Shown: in pieces, positions 31,024 to 42,900 of the stretch
Position numbering within the stretch: the stretch's first letter is position 1
Layout: each line of letters begins with the position of its first letter
Source: Brienomyrus brachyistius
Taxonomy: Eukaryota > Chordata > Actinopteri > Osteoglossiformes > Mormyridae
Assembly (NCBI RefSeq): GCF_023856365.1
Contig: NC_064554.1
Location: forward strand, 1,665,001 to 1,729,000
DNA length: 64,000 bases
Direction of reading: 5' to 3'
Program-made: the position numbers and the translations under genes
The notes under the pieces: generated by a model
The model's input: the letters and a program-made list of their open reading frames with translations, nothing else
Database searches by the model: none
What the model was told of the DNA's origin: nothing

Positions 31024-31378
31024 CCATCCATCCATTTTCCAAACCGCTTATCCTACTGGGTCGTGGGGGGTCCGGAGCCTATCCCAGAAGCAATGGGCAC
31101 GAGGCAGGGAACAACCCAGGATGGGGGGCCAGCCCATCGCAGGGCACACTCACACACCAGTCACTCACACATGCACACCTATGGGCAATTTAGCGACTCC
31201 AATTAGCCTCAGCATGTTTTTGGACTGTGGGGGGAAACCGGAGTACCCGGAGGAAACCCCACGACGACATGGGGAGAACATGCAAACTCCACACACATGT
31301 GACCCAGGCAGAGACTTGAACCCAGGTCCCAGAGGTGTGAGGCAACAGTGCTAACCACTGCACCACCATGCCGAAACA
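31024..31378 (-). mobile_element. tRNA-derived SINE, nearly complete
   Basis: The minus strand starts near 31378 with 'gtgcagtggttagcactg' (box A-like) and 'ggacctgggttcaagtctc' (box B-like). It then carries the conserved fish body ('gtttgcatgttctcccc', 'ctccggtttcccccc', 'aaattgcccataggtgtgc') and ends in a (ATGG)n tail at 31024. Best-preserved SINE in the window. Confidence 0.85.
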
Positions 31379-31461
31379 AATACTTACAGTTGATCCACAA
31401 CTATAGTAGTAGTTCTGCTAATCCATCCACTCCTCTGGATCTGGCCACAAGTTAGGTAATA

Positions 31462-32141
31462 CACCTGTTTAGCGAATACACCTGCTTAGGAAATACACCT
31501 GCTTAGATAATACACCTGTTTAGGAAATACACCTGCTTAGGGAATACACCTGTTTAGGGAATACACCTGCTTAGGGAATACACCTGTTTAGGGAATACAC
31601 CTGCTTAGGAAATATACCTGTTTAGGGAATACACCTGCTTAGGAAATACACCTGTTTAGGAAATACACCTGCTTAGGGAATACACCTGTTTAGGGAATAC
31701 ACCTGCTTAGGGAATACACCTGCTTAGGGAATACACCTGTTTAGGAAATACACCTGCTTAGGGAATACACCTGCTTAGGAAATACACCTGTTTAGGGAAT
31801 ACACCTGCTTAGGGAATACACCTGCTTAGGGAATACACCTGTTTAGGAAACACACCTGCTTAGGGAATACACCTGCTTAGGAAATACACCTGTTTAGGGA
31901 ATACACCTGCTTAGGGAATACACCTGCTTAGGGAATACACCTGCTTAGGGAATACACCTGTTTAGGGAATACACCTGCTTAGGGAATACACCTGTTTAGG
32001 GAATACACCTGCTTAGGGAATACACCTGCTTAGGGAACACACCTGTTTAGGGAATACACCTGCTTAGGGAATACACCTGCTTAGGGAATACACCTGTTTA
32101 GGGAATACACCTGCTTAGGGAATACACCTGCTTAGGGAATC
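31462..32141. repeat. 17-bp minisatellite, exactly 40 units
   Basis: Consensus CACCTGYTTAGGRAATA, with no length change in any of the 40 units (first unit at 31462, last at 32125). Units differ mainly at two positions, C/T at 7 and G/A at 13. Every unit but one starts with CACCTG, an E-box core. Units 17-22 and 23-28 (31734-31937) repeat the same six-unit pattern, a 102-bp higher-order block. It is not a CRISPR array, since no spacers exist. Confidence 0.97.
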
Positions 32142-32409
32142 ATCTGTAATTGATGCCAGCTGTGCTTGGTCTCATTTTCATTTCATTTATTTAATATCAT
32201 GTCAGTTTTACAATATATTTCGGAAGGGTCTTGATAGTAATATGGTAAATTGAGTGAAACATATGAGTAACAGTTATGGGACTAGAATCTAAGCATGAGT
32301 AAAATGGCCTCTAAATGCATAAAGTTCTGATAGTGATGGATTTTCAGTGAGAACGGAATACAAGAATTTTGAAATTTATCAAAACTCTACACACAGTGTG
32401 CTTTACGAA

Positions 32410-32958
32410 ACACACTTGTGGGAATTTTTGCCCATTAATCCAGAAGAGCATTTGTGAGGTCAGGTACTAATGTTGGACATGAAGATCTGACTCACAGTCT
32501 CTGTGCTAGTTCATCCTAAAGGTGTTTGATGGGGTTGAGGTCAGGCCTCTGTGCGGACCAAGTCAAGATCTTCCACACCAAACTCACACAACCAGGTCTT
32601 TATGGACCTTGCTTTGTGCTCTGGGACAGTCATGCTGGAACAGAAAAGGGCCTTCCTTCTCCAAACCGTTCGCACAAAATTGGAAGCATAGAATTGTTCA
32701 AAATGTCTTGTTATGCAAGACATTTTGGATAATTCAACATCAGTATCTGACCTCATAATTGCCCTTCTGCATGAATGGGTAAAAATTCCCACAAACACAC
32801 TCCAAAATCTTGTGGAAAGCCTTCCCAGAAGAAAGGCAGTTGTTATAGCTGCAAGCGTGAGGGGGAGAGCAACTCCATATTGATGTCTAAGGATTTAAAA
32901 TCAGATGTCATAAAAGTTGGGTGTAATGTGGTCCCAGTAATATTGTCCATATAGTGTA
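32410..32958. mobile_element. Tc1-like transposon remnant rearranged as a fold-back
   Basis: The left arm (32410-32710) is antisense to the transposase C-terminal region (the minus strand reads HKARSI and VEDLDL, related to the motif before the third catalytic residue). The right arm (32716-32958) is the same family inverted and internally deleted, and ends with the terminal 'tccatatagtgta'. The arms meet at a perfect 12-base hairpin, 'caaaatgtcttg' - 5 bases - 'caagacattttg' (32699-32727). A related, uninverted copy lies at 51861-52430. Confidence 0.75.
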
Positions 32959-32959
32959 C

Positions 32960-34400
32960 ATGCACATTTCAGTGATGTACATTTACATGCACATTTATGA
33001 TCACTTTTGTGTTGATGGCTACAAAGCTGCAAACTAAAAAAGTGAATACATTTTTGCTAAAATCAGGATAGTCTATCTAATTTCAAGCATATGTATAATT
33101 TGTCAAAATGCAGCATATGTCCATCTAGTGATCTAAATTCTGTTAGGTTTGAACTAAAATGTAGCTACTTTGAACAGAGTATCGAAATATCTGAAAAAAA
33201 TGCTGTATTGGAATAGAAATTTGCTGCTGTCGCACAATGACAGAGGTATTCATGAATTTTGGAAGAAGTGTTGATTGAATGCATTTGTATTAAATCAATG
33301 CAAAACTATATATATATTATATATATTTAGTTCACGTAGTCTACTGATATGGTGCATGTGTCAAGTGTTTTGAAAACAGGGACATAGAATTGAGACAACT
33401 GAAAACAACTGCAAAAAACTGTTATTTCGGGGAAACAGTCTTTTCTGACTGCATACTGCCATCTTGTGGAGAACAGAGAGTAGTCTTCCGGGACGTCTGA
33501 ACACACGCAGTAAACCTGGAAATTAGCTGGTTTAGATGTGTTTGAGCATGGAAATCTGCAAAATGTGTTGGATTCTGGCCTTCCGGGGCTGGAATCGGGG
33601 AACTCTGTTCTGGTATATAAACAGACGATTCGCAGTGCATTAACTCGTAAGATCGGTGTTACATTTTTAAGCTGCTGTAATCAGTAATAGCGTAATAGTA
33701 CACGATCGTTTTAGATTCTTCTAGATATTATTCTAGATTAATGGCAGGGGTCTTAAAAAACCGGAGTGGCACTGGGTAGAAAGATCCCGAGCGGGTCGTA
33801 TTTGTGAATAAAACTGATCCAACGTTAATAATCTGCTAACCACGTGCCTGCTGTGAAGCTTAACTAGGAAGATAGTCACTTATTTTGGCGCTGAATATAT
33901 ACACGGGTTCGGCTGCATTCATTTATAGCGGTGATAAAACGAAATGTCCATAATTCATTCGATAACCGTATTCTAAGTCTCATATCATGCAATAGCTGCA
34001 GTTGAACAGATTTAATTCAATGTGCAGTATATGATTGCATCGCCCTCGAGGTTTGCGGCATTGCCTGAAACGAATTAAGTGCGGATCGTTACAAATTGGT
34101 GTCAGTGGCTAGCCTAAACTCATTAAACCAAGTTCATTTTTCAAGTTTGAACTTATGGAGTAATTTTGTATCATTTTGTCATAAAAATCTGCAGCATTTT
34201 AAGTTATAAGGTGGCAGTATTTTGAAGGAATAAGCGTTCTTGCTAATGTGCAGCACGAGGCTCGGCTGCACCCTAGATGTGATGTCAATCAACACACACA
34301 CAAAATCACTACCACACCCTCACCCTGTGGGCCTTATTTGCCTGGGACATGCTCCATGCTGTCAGCTCCCTTGTATTGAATAGTGGATGGATGAGTAGAT
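32960..34400. other. Intergenic DNA, no gene recognised
   Basis: AT-rich. It includes an AT dinucleotide tract near 33308-33329 and a TATATAAA-like box at about 33614-33621, with an AATAAA some 200 bases downstream at about 33809. No open frame, and no repeat family identified. An old SINE-like tail lies near 34315-34395. Confidence 0.35.
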
Positions 34401-34406
34401 GTTGTA

Positions 34407-34908
34407 TATAGTACCAGTCAAAAGCATGGACACACCTACCCATATAAAGGTTAATTTGTAGTTTTCTCTACATTTTAGAATAACTATAAAGATAGAAAAG
34501 CTATAAAATACCAGAAATTATGCACTGACCAAAAACTTATTAAATAAATTTGTGGCAGGGGGCAGCTCTGTGGGTTGGGACTCAGAAGGTTGTCGGTTCA
34601 AATCCCTGGGTCGGCAGAATGAGCCCATCATTGCACCACTGAGCAAGGCCCTTAACCCTAATAGCTCCAGATCCTGGTTGACCCTATTGCCTCCTCTATG
34701 CCAGCTTCATGAGGTGGCCTCCTGAGATGCTTTTACAACTGCCCTGAAGATCCCACATATATGCTAAGTTTTTATTAGCTGCTTTTCCTTCACTCTGGTC
34801 AAGCCTGGGGCATTTGTACTGTGATCAGATCAGACTGCCAGGGCACACGACACGATCACTTTCCTTCGTAGGCATCTTGCTGTGTCCAAACTTTTGACTG
34901 GCACTGTA
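34407..34908. mobile_element. Tc1/mariner-type MITE with a nested SINE
   Basis: Inverted ends: 'tatagtaccagtcaaaag' at the left and 'cttttgactggcactgta' at the right. Both match the widespread fish end that reads TACAGTGCCAGTCAAAAG. No transposase is coded. A tRNA-derived SINE is inserted at about 34556-34770. Confidence 0.75.
34556..34770 (+). mobile_element. tRNA-derived SINE nested in the MITE
   Basis: Box B-like GGTTCAAATCC at about 34599, and body 'actgagcaaggcccttaaccc', as in the SINEs at 17150 and 24215. It lies wholly between the inverted ends of the MITE, so it inserted later. Confidence 0.65.
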
Positions 34909-35850
34909 CTTGCGCAAAAATGTATCTATTTGCCTATGGCAAAGCATTTTTGCTCCACAAAACTACAATTTAAAATCCATGTCTAATATAAATAAAGTGA
35001 ACTGTGATTTTGAGAAGTTATGTGCAGCATTGGAAAGCTTTAACATTAGAGGATTTGTTAAATTTACAAATGCACAATCACAAAGGTCTTTGAACGGTTT
35101 GATATTTTCACAGAAAATTGTTTTCCCATCACGTCTAACACTGCAACACGTCTAACTTAACTTATAATTTTCATAAAGTGCGAAGGCTTAAGTGAACTAA
35201 GTCCATCTTGTGCCTGTCAGAATGGGAATGATGATGACAAATGACACCTGGATCAATCAAATTTTGCTTCGGACCCTGAAAAGGGTTTGTTGATCAGAAC
35301 AAATTGAAAAACAAAAAGACAGAAACATCACCTGGTATTTCCAGGCAAACTTATGCTAAATGCCTGACTACTAATATGCCACATTACTTTTTATCCAGTT
35401 TAAAGATATGGATATTTGTATGATTAACATTCACGATAACCACGGCTGTTGTCCTTTGGTCTAAACTTAACATTCACACACAATTTGCATACTGCAGTCT
35501 TTACACCAGACCAATGGTGATCGTTAATGGTCTCATTCAATACTGAAAATACACTTTAATTAAACCACAAAGCAGAAAGACCAGTGATTACCGAAGCATT
35601 TACTCCAATAACATAGGATGAGTTGATGCGAGTGACTGTCAACACACATCACAGCTCTTGAGTTTGCCTGATGACCAGTATTCCTGGGGGTAATAAAACA
35701 TTTGATCTGCCCATTCCTCATTCTTTCTTCATTTCTGTGATGTCACAAGACACTTTTTTATTTGGGGGGGGGGGGGAGGGGTGTTAAAGAAATCAATATC
35801 TTTAATCAATCTGAACATTCGGTAGTGCTCATAAAAACCTGTACAACTTT
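34909..35850. other. Intergenic DNA, nothing identified
   Basis: AT-rich DNA before the candidate 3' end of ep300. It holds a G12 run near 35764. No coding, RNA or repeat signal that I can support. Confidence 0.4.
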
Positions 35851-36718
35851 TTTTTTAAACTTTCAATTTTATTTAAAAAAAGTACTTAAGTCCACAGTTT
35901 TACTTTGTACAGTAAAAAATATTAAATTAAAATCCCAAAGTTCTGAGCACAAAGAGGGGCTGTAAGGAAGGCAGGCAGGCCGTGGCCTCCTGAAGGGGGC
36001 GCAGTGGAGCGTCAGCGTTTTTGGAGTGCATAGGGTCTCAGCCCAGAGGAAGCAGCAAGGGTCTGACGCCGAGGAGAAAGGGTTAGTCTGACATATTCCT
36101 TTTCCTCCTCCTGCACCTCCTGGTTCCTCCTCGTCCGTCCTCCTTTTTCTTCAGTACAGTCCATGGAACGCAGAAGCTCCGCCTTCTAGTACACCCTTAC
36201 TGAAAATCCTCCTGGCAGAATTTAAAGGTCTCCAGATTGACCCCCCCCCCACACACCCATGAACAAATCCCCCCCATTACCTACCATAATAATCCACTCC
36301 AGACACAGGTACAGTAAATGCTTCCTCTGTGCCCCCACCTCTTTTGATAAATGTGTCTCAATGCAGGGAGCTAACCCACAGTCATGGGGGATTGGGGGGG
36401 GCTGGGTGAAGGGGGCGCCCCAGCAGAACACTGATGTTTAATGGCTCGGCCCGTCCGACACGGTATGAAGGAACGGAAAACAAAATTAAAAACCAAAACC
36501 AAAGGAAATTGGCCGCTTACACCGTGCACCAAACCTTAACCTCGGACCAGCATAAAAAAGGAAAAGCAGGATGATCATCCATTCAGACAGTTAACAAAAA
36601 TATACTCTCAATGTAGCAGTCTCAAAGTACACCATTATACCATTAAACCGTCAAAAAAACTAAAATAAATAAAACAAACCCAAACTTTAAAGGAAGATAT
36701 GATGCAATGTTTGGATTG

Positions 36719-36760
<42 letters not shown>

Positions 36761-37198
36761 CCCACATCAATCTGCAAAACCAAAAACAGAGACTGATTTA
36801 TGGAGGAAAATTTACAATAAAAAAAATCCTTGCATTTAACCATTTTGTTCATTAATTCTCCACCACTTTTAAAATCTTAAAAATATTTCTTTAAAAAGGC
36901 AAATTTTCCCTCCCCACCCCAAAAAATATTACCTGTGTCTTATTCTCTGCAGGAGACAGACAAAATTATCCCCCATTTTGTACACAATTAGCAAAAAAAA
37001 ATATATATATTAACAGCAATAACTTACCATTCATTAAATTTTTATTCATTCATTGCCTTATTGTAGAGTCTCCCATAGGAAGTTCAGTTCATTTTTATTG
37101 TACTGGAAAAATATTAAATAATGTTAATAATAATAATAATAACAATAATAATGATAAAAATCCTAACACTGCCCCCGGTTTGTGATGCACTTGCGATG
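35850..37198 (-). other. ep300: Probable ep300 3' UTR with candidate poly(A) signals
   Basis: AT-rich sequence directly after the stop codon. Minus-strand AATAAA signals lie at 37094-37099 and 37041-37046 (short ends) and at 35868-35873 (about 1.3 kb UTR). It contains an (ATT)n microsatellite at 36721-36759. The true end cannot be decided from sequence alone. Confidence 0.5.
36721..36759. repeat. (AAT)n microsatellite, about 13 units
   Basis: Uni[23 protein letters not shown] inside the probable ep300 3' UTR; a shorter one lies at 37126-37152. Confidence 0.9.
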
Positions 37199-38034
37199 CT
37201 ACATCATGTCTAAGGTACTGTGATTAACGTCCTGACTGCTGCCGCCCATTAGCTCTGTGGCTCCGGGCCCATGCAGGGCCCCCATGCTGCTAAGCTGAGA
37301 CAGCATAGCGTTCGGGTCGCTGCCGAAGGGCCCTGGGTCCATGGGGCCTTGCTGCTGCTGTTGCTGGGCCAGGGGCTGAGGGACTCCCATGGCTGGGTGG
37401 TGCTGGGGCAGGTGGCCCTGATGCGGGGACCCTGTCTGGGTCTGAGGGGAGATGTGGTGGGGGGAGGGCTGGGGTTGCATGCGGGGCGAGGGGCTTGAGC
37501 GCGGTGGCTGCGACTGCGGACGTGGTGACAGTTGGGGCGAGCGCACCTGGCTGCTCAGCGAGGAGGCAGCCGTTAGGGGCGCCCCCTGCAGGTGCGGGTG
37601 GGGCGATTGCGACATGGGGTTCTGCTGGGGGCTCATGGGGCTGCCATGCTGGGCCGGGGAGCCGCCGCCCAAGTGTTGCTGCTGCTGTTGCAGGAGCCGC
37701 TGGTGCAGGGCCTGTGGAAGCATGGGCATGGGCTGGGAGGACGTGGCCTGGGGTCCGCCCTGAGGGGGCGGGGGCTGCTGCGGCTGCTGGAGGGGGGGGC
37801 CTCCACCCCCACCGTCGCCCCCCTGCAACATGGCATTCTGCTGCTGCTGCATCTGCAGGTGGTGCTGATGTGACTGGAGCCGCTGCTGGAGCGCGGGGCC
37901 CGGGTAGGCCTGCTGCGGCTGACCGGGCTGCGGCCCCCCAGGCTGAGGCTGGCCGGGCTGCTGCCCCAGGTATGCCTGCTGCTGGGGCGGCTGTGGCTGC
38001 TGGAACTGGCCGTGGGCGCCCATCTGCTGCTGCT

Positions 38035-38066
<32 letters not shown>

Positions 38067-39961
38067 TGGAGCTGGTGTCTCCGTATCAGCAGCTCTCTGA
38101 ACTGGGGGTTCATATTGGCCATGTTGGCAGCTTGGCCCTGCAGGCCAGCTTGCTGCTGCTGTTGCTGCGGCTGCTGCTGTTGCTGGAGCGGACCCATAGG
38201 GGGCATCCCCATACCTTGGCCCATGTGCATGCCTGCGGCCGAAGCACCGGCATTCACGTTGACAGCAGAGGGACCCATGGCACCTGGGACCGCAGCAATG
38301 CCACCGCCCCCTCCTGGGGCCCCGCCCTTATAGCGGGAAGCACGCTGCTTGATGAAGGCAGCCATGAGTTGCGGGTTGGCGCGCAGGATCTCCAGCACTT
38401 GCTGCTGCTGCAGCGGCGAACTGGGCGAGCGAAGGGCACGCAGTAGCTCCTGCAGGGCAGCCTGAGGGAGGCTGCCGCCACCCGCCAACCCACCGCCTCC
38501 GGCCGGGACACCCATTACAGGCCCCTGGCCGGGCTGCTGCTGCTGGGCCGCCATCATGGCTGGGTGACTGGCCTGGCTCATCATGCCAGGCCTTGACTGG
38601 ATCTGCATGGATGGGTTTCCCCAAGGCTGCTGCTGTGGTTGCTGCTGGGGCGGCTGGAGCTGGGGGGCACCTTGCTGTGGGAGGGGCATTTGCGGCGGGA
38701 GCTGATTCTGAGGGTTACCCTGCGGCAGAGGTTGCTGCATGCCCACCGGCACCATCATTCCTTGCTGGGGGTTCGGCTGCTGCTGCTGCTCCATGTGGGC
38801 CCTGGCGGCCTGCGGGGACAGGCCAGGGGCACCAACCATACCGGCGCCGGGGTGGCCCATGCCTATGGGGGCCTGGGGCTGTGGGGGCTGGTGGTGGGGG
38901 TGAGGAGGCATCAGGTTGGGTGCCTGTCTCTTCAGGATCTGCGCCTGGGCCATCTTGCGCTGGGTCTCGGCTACTCGTTGGATTTTCATGGCGATCTCGA
39001 CGGCCGCTGGAGGTGGGCCCGACGAAGGTGGCGGCGGCTGCTGCTGCGGGGCCATGGGTGGCTGCCCAGGGTTGGGCTGCAGGGACTGCGGCTGTTGCTG
39101 CTGCTGGGGTGGAGTGGCCGGACCCAGCCCCGGCTTTCCCTGGGACTGTGGGGAGGAGAATGGATGGCGGGGCACATAGGGTGGCAGGCTGTTAGGGTGC
39201 TGGAGTTGCTGGGCCTGGGGAGGCTGCGGCTGCGGTTGCTGCGGTGGCGGCACCTGGGGCATCATCTGCTGTTGCTGCTGCTGCGGCGAGTTCATCAAGC
39301 CGCCAGCAGGCATCTGCTGCAGGTGGTGCGGTGGGGGGCCACCCCCACCCGCCCCGGGCGGGGGCACAGACTGCACACTGGGTTGGGTGGGTGTTTGTGG
39401 CGTCGGAGGCTGGGCCCCAACCGACGTGGGTGTACTAGGCGCGGTGGTACAGTTGCTGTTCCCTGGGGAAGGCAGACCTCCTGCTCCGCTGCCCCCTGTG
39501 GGCTGGCCGGTGCGCTGCATGCTGGCCATGCGCCGGCGCAGCATCTGCGCCTGCTGCAGCCGGTGCTGGATCTGTTGCTGGCGTAGCTTTTGCTTGATGT
39601 TGAGGCAAAAGGGCACGGGGCACTTGTTTTCCTGGCAGTGCTTTGCGTGGTAGCAGCAGAGTGCGATCAGTTGCTTGCAGATGGGGCAGCCGCCGTTGGT
39701 CTTGCGCTTGCAGCCTTTGGTGTGTTGCACCACACGCTTCATCTTCTGGCAGGATGGTAGCGAGCAGTTGGCGTTGCGGCACTGGCAGGCGTGCACCAGC
39801 GACTGGATGCAGCGCTGGATGCTCAGGCGCCGCGAGTCGCCGGGACTCTGCGTAGCTGCGGCAGCCTGGCTGTTGCTCTCATCATCCAGGCCCAGGCCCA
39901 GCTTCTCCATCTTGTGTTCGTGGCCCTTGGTGTTGTAGCAGCTGATGCACAGGTCATAGTC
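37199..39961 (-). CDS. ep300: ep300 exon 31 (ZZ, TAZ2, NCBD and Gln-rich C terminus)
   Basis: 2763 bp, 920 residues. It begins inside the ZZ finger ([19 protein letters not shown]), then TAZ2 ([20 protein letters not shown] onward, all zinc ligands), then about 800 residues dominated by Gln, Pro, Gly and Met. The NCBD/IBiD helices are recognisable at [16 protein letters not shown] and [13 protein letters not shown] pure Gln run of about 15 (CAG and CAA mixed) lies at 38024-38068. The last residues, STLDMM, recall the human p300 end. Large antisense frames across it are shadows of GC-rich codons. Confidence 0.97.
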
Positions 39962-42900
39962 CTGCAGGGAAAGGAGGAAATGAGCAAATGATCTCGTTCA
40001 TAAACTTGAGCAACCAGAAAGCCACCTCTATCAGAGAAATCACGGCCCCCAGACACCCCTCGCCAGCGCACCTCGCAGACGGTGCAGTGGAAGCGCGTCT
40101 CCACGTGATGCTTGCACTCGTTACAGGTGTAGACGAAGCGGTCCTGGCTCTGGTTGTGGAGTTCCACCAGCATGCACATGGTGCTCCACTTGGAACGCCG
40201 CAGTGAGGAGAACTCCAGGTGCTTGTCGCGCGCCAGCGTCAGGAAGGCGTCGCGGCCGTCCATCAGGTCGCACGCCATCAGCGGGTCCGGGTCCGCGATG
40301 AGCGGCAGGGAGTTTGCGGCGGGCCCAGCGATCAGCCGAATCACGAAGAACACCTTACGACGGGAGGGAGGGAGAGAGCATGAATCCACACAACACCGCA
40401 CTAATGTCCCAGTCAGCCAAAAGCTAGGATTCCTCCATTCTTCCGCCCATCACCTCATGCTTGGGGGGCTGAGATCTTTTTCAACACCATCCTCCCCTTT
40501 TTTGCCCCAATAAGCACTTACGCCTGCTATGCCTTTAAAATGTCTTGTCAAGCTTGTTTGCAAAGACAAGTACAGCATTTTAGAAAAAGACTAATGTTAT
40601 GAAACCATTTGCTGTCCCTCCCCTTGGCCTGCAGATTCGATAAATCCCTCAAGCCCACCATGGTCTCGCTGACAAGATGCCACAAGGCACCGGAATAGAC
40701 GGCTTTGTCACTCCAAAGGCTCAAAATAAGCCCATCTGCCATACACAGGTCAACTTCAGCTATAGAGGATAAATCTGTCCACTTATCTAGCTCCTGTGGC
40801 TGGTAGATGCTGGCTCACCATCATGTGAAACACACACACAGTTCAACTCCCATAATCAAAATTTCTCAGGATGAAATTCCTCTGAACACAACCCTGTGAT
40901 CTGTGGGACACAGTTACTCAGGACTCTGACCTAAGGGACATTTTAATTAGGATCATCCAGCCATTTAACATGGACACAAACTGAAACAGTTTGGCGACTT
41001 CAGAGATGTTAAGCGGGAGAGACGAAAAAACTCCCGGAGTAGAGACAGGAAACAAGTGGAGAGTTAACAGCTGACGAGTAAGCAATGTGAACGTCGTCTA
41101 TTCCACAGTAAAGAATTACGTGTTTATCTACTGTCAGGAAGATGCTGCCAACAAATAAATAAAAATATACTCTGGCATGCATGCAAATAAGTCTCAGGCA
41201 ATTAGAGAGCAGGAAATCGAGCCTCCAAAGCCATCTGGAACTGAAGTCTGTGAAGACTGCTCCCTTCAAACCAAAAGGCGGCAGGTACAGCGCTCACAGG
41301 ATGGAGGGCTTTCGGGGATCGATCCCCTCATGAGGAAGCACGGAGTAACTACACCTGGATCCAAGTTCAATTTTTAATGTCATTCGTTCATTCATCCATC
41401 CATCCATTCCCTGCTGATGAGACAGACGAGCGGAACACTCGCATACCTCCTTGTGCTTCTCCATGGTGGCGTAGAGCTTCTGTGACAGGTCGTTGGACAC
41501 GTTGGGCATCCCTGGCTTCTTCTTGTTGGCTCGGCTCAGGCTGCTCTTGTTCTTGCTCGTCTTCTTACTGTTCTTTTTCTTGGCATTTTTGCTGTCGCCC
41601 TTAGTAGCCTGCAGCGGTGGGGGGAGGCATGGAGACAATGTTGGCGCGGTCACCTGACACCTACAAGAAGCTAATAAGCAATGTCCAAGATGCTATATAT
41701 TACAAAGATGCCTTGGAACCAGGCTCATTAGGGGCCTGTTTAACTGTAGCACTGAAACTGCCTTTGCCAGCTTCCATCAATAAAAAATTTGCTTAATTGG
41801 CCAGTTCTCCAATTAGGAAGGGAGGACTTGCTACAGTGGAGCCCCTTCTCGGGACAAACACCCATGAGACTCACGTCGATGCTCTCGCTGGAGGTACTGT
41901 TCTCCTCCCTCTTCCGCTCCTCCTCTTCCTGCTCCAGCTCCTTGATGCTCTCCTCCAGCACGTTAGGCCAGAAGTCGCCCTCAAAGTAAGGCAGCTCCTT
42001 GGCACTGGTTAAGCGATCTTCTGTTGCTTGCTTGAAGATGTCCTAAGGATGCGCAGAAGGAACATTTCATTAACACTGACCATCAAGATAAACAGCACAT
42101 GTAGTATGGCCAAGAACCCAAAACTTGAGGTGAGTCCATGAATGGCATCCATCATATCCTGCTACCCGCTCAGAATAAACACCAAAAGTCGCTCTGGCCC
42201 AGCGCACCTTGTAGTCATGCACAATGCGCTCAGACACAGCCTTGTCCAGCATCTTCTTGTACCACTCCTGCAGACGCTTGGGTTTGGGGATCTTCTGGTC
42301 CATTGGGTGGCAGTGGAAGATGTAATCATCCCCCTCACTGGGAGGACAGGCCCAGATGTGCCCAGTTGTGTACCTGGGACAGAGTTGGCAGGAGGAGGCG
42401 GATTAAGACCCAAACCACCATCATTCGAGCATTGACATCACAGCAGGCTGCCTCAATCATGTATGACGGCGACCAGTGAAATCCACAGTGCGAGGTACCA
42501 CGGCAACAAGGGGAGCAGTGAGGATATCGTACCCCAGCTTTTTGACGTACTCCAGGTACCCGATGAGGATCTCGTGGTAGACGCCTGTGCGCAGGTGTCG
42601 TGGCTGGAAGAAGTGTACACTGTCCAGGTAGGAGATATACACACGCCTGAAGGGAAGATGGTTCCAATTAATGGGGAATACGCGACTGCGACGAGCAAGG
42701 TACTGAGCTAAACACAGGGATGACAAAAACAGATGTGACAGCAAGTGAATTTCTCCTGACCTCTGGTTGGGTGGCGGGCAGTCGGACCCATACTCCTGCA
42801 CATGCATGCCGAAGAAGCAGACGTCAGCGCCGTCGATGTCCTCAAAGGCAAACAGCGCCTTGGTTCTGTAAGGGAATGACTCCGCCATCTCGCCGCTGTC

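Noticed and set aside
31462..32141. CRISPR array
   Set aside because: The 17-bp units are contiguous with no unique spacers, and the context is a vertebrate genome.
37271..39938. Long plus-strand open frames (up to 315 codons) antisense to the last ep300 exon
   Set aside because: They mirror GC-rich Gln/Pro/Gly codons, give low-complexity Leu/Ala/Gly-rich protein, and have no conserved domain.
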